Positions 63,230 to 64,000 of a stretch of DNA of 64,000 bases are shown piece after piece; positions within the stretch are counted from its first letter, which is position 1; each line of letters begins with the position of its first letter. The notes under the pieces were generated by a model that worked only from the letters and a program-made list of their open reading frames with translations, did not search any database and was not told the DNA's origin. The stretch is from Blastococcus colisei (GTDB taxonomy: Bacteria > Actinomycetota > Actinomycetes > Mycobacteriales > Geodermatophilaceae), in assembly GCF_006717095.1 (NCBI RefSeq), contig NZ_VFQE01000001.1, positions 3,348,001 through 3,412,000 on the forward strand, written 5' to 3'. The translations under genes were made by a program, and so were the position numbers.

Positions 63230-63988
63230 CTACAGCTCACGGAGGCGGTCGCGGTTGCCTTGGGGGGCGACCGTGCCGTCGCGCAGCTGGATGTCGTAAC
63301 CCAGCGCTGTCAGGGCTGCGATGGCTTCGACGGGCGCGTCTCGCACAACAGCTGCGGTCTGCATGCGGCGCCACCGCTCGCGCCCATCCGCGAGCGCGTC
63401 TCGCCATGCATGCGCATGATCCACGCCGAGCTCCCGGACCAGCATGTCGAGGACGTCTTCCAAGCAGGGACGGAACCGGGTTCCGCCTACCGGGAAGTGC
63501 AGGTCCGACATCCGAGGTACCGCGGTGCCTTGGGCGACCCGTCCGGCCAGTTGCTGACCTCGAGGTGATCCACTACCGGCTCGTGTCATCACGAAAGCCA
63601 GAGCGTCCCGGTGCCCGTGGATCTGCACATGCGCTCGGGGAACATCGCCTGTCGTCCCACGGGTGTACTCGTACCGAAATAGCGGCTCGCCAGCGGCCTT
63701 CGCACCGGCATAGACCTTGACGGCGGACTCGTCGACAGCCAGGAACTGGCCCGGGCTGTCCCAGACGCAGTAGTACTCGGCCGTGAGGTTCAGCAGCGGA
63801 GCTCCATCGACGGTCAACGGGATCCCGGTGCGGGGTTCCTGGTGGACGCTGACGTGGTCGAGGCCGGGATGGTGCAGCGCCCGCGCACGAAACGCCTCGA
63901 CGTGGTCACCGACCACTGCCCGGACTGTGGCGGTCAGGTCAGTGGCGAAGCGCTGCGCTTCGACTACGAGGGCATCGCCGGTGGTCAC
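63230..63988 (-). CDS. Hypothetical protein at the window edge
   Basis: At least 252 residues from a GTG at 63988; the frame may extend beyond the window. It contains LTAEYYCVWDSPGQFLAVDES, then RYEYTRGTTGDVPRAHVQIHGH and VPRMSDLHFPVGGTRFRPCLED, blocks that look conserved and mostly beta-strand. I have no functional name for it. It is upstream of and in the same direction as the IS-split gene, 238 bp away, so the two may have been neighbours in one unit. Confidence 0.6.
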   Translation of the reverse strand: MTTGDALVVEAQRFATDLTATVRAVVGDHVEAFRARALHHPGLDHVSVHQEPRTGIPLTVDGAPLLNLTAEYYCVWDSPGQFLAVDESAVKVYAGAKAAGEPLFRYEYTRGTTGDVPRAHVQIHGHRDALAFVMTRAGSGSPRGQQLAGRVAQGTAVPRMSDLHFPVGGTRFRPCLEDVLDMLVRELGVDHAHAWRDALADGRERWRRMQTAAVVRDAPVEAIAALTALGYDIQLRDGTVAPQGNRDRLREL

Positions 63989-64000
63989 TCCGACAGGAGG

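Overview
The window is GC-rich DNA with GTG/ATG starts, strong third-codon-position GC and several leaderless promoters (TANNNT six to eight bases before the start codon). This points to a high-GC actinobacterium. A member of the Geodermatophilales or Pseudonocardiales is likely, but that placement is inference. No rRNA, tRNA or CRISPR array was found.

Layout. (1) 1-13.6 kb is mixed metabolism and housekeeping: a SAM methyltransferase, a hotdog thioesterase, a hydroxyacid-oxoacid transhydrogenase-like iron dehydrogenase divergent from a cyclase/acyl-CoA ligase pair, a Ser/Thr kinase, a potassium channel, a universal stress protein, a glutaryl-CoA dehydrogenase-like enzyme, small hypotheticals and a frameshifted dienelactone hydrolase. 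(2) 13.6-17.7 kb is an amide-utilisation locus: MarR repressor, cytoplasmic AmiC-like sensor, APC permease, acetamidase/formamidase. (3) 17.8-21 kb holds a thioredoxin-reductase-like/methyltransferase fusion with a divergent XRE-cupin regulator, then an iron-boxed siderophore-interacting protein.

(4) 21-49 kb is the core of the window, a lignin-aromatic catabolic region in several transcription units. The minus-strand unit 29.8->21.1 kb encodes an MFS carrier, a GntR regulator, LigK-like aldolase, LigU-like tautomerase, an extradiol dioxygenase, a DUF1932 dehydrogenase, LigJ-like 4-oxalomesaconate hydratase, 5-formyl-THF cyclo-ligase and an aldehyde dehydrogenase. Divergent from it, 30.2->37.1 kb encodes a two-permease ABC importer, a ThDP enzyme and a LigM-like tetrahydrofolate-dependent O-demethylase. 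A further minus-strand unit at 37.7-41.5 kb encodes PurU, LigB, LigA, a muconolactone-isomerase-like protein, a hydrolase and a ferredoxin. After a NarL-type two-component system and a zinc dehydrogenase, 45.6-49.1 kb carries a C1-folate set: MTHFR, a second PurU, FolD, and a cyclodeaminase-like protein. Read together: vanillate/syringate-type methoxyaromatics are imported, LigM moves the methyl group to THF, the C1 genes oxidise it to formate and regenerate THF, LigAB opens the ring, and LigU/LigJ/LigK yield pyruvate and oxaloacetate. LigC and LigI are not recognisable here, so either they lie elsewhere or the aldehyde dehydrogenase/DUF1932 enzyme replaces them. A similar motif (CGTCAAATGACG-like) occurs before several of these units.

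(5) 49.1-61 kb is a second aromatic unit. It has a phthalate-dioxygenase-type Rieske oxygenase with reductase, its own ABC importer, an alcohol dehydrogenase, a degenerate FtsZ-like protein, an MFS carrier, and a flavin monooxygenase preceded by a 26-codon ORF. A divergent IclR regulator flanks it. (6) 61-64 kb holds an IS701-like insertion that splits a small coiled-coil gene (TTAG target duplication; the intact frame can be reconstructed), then a conserved hypothetical gene at the window edge.
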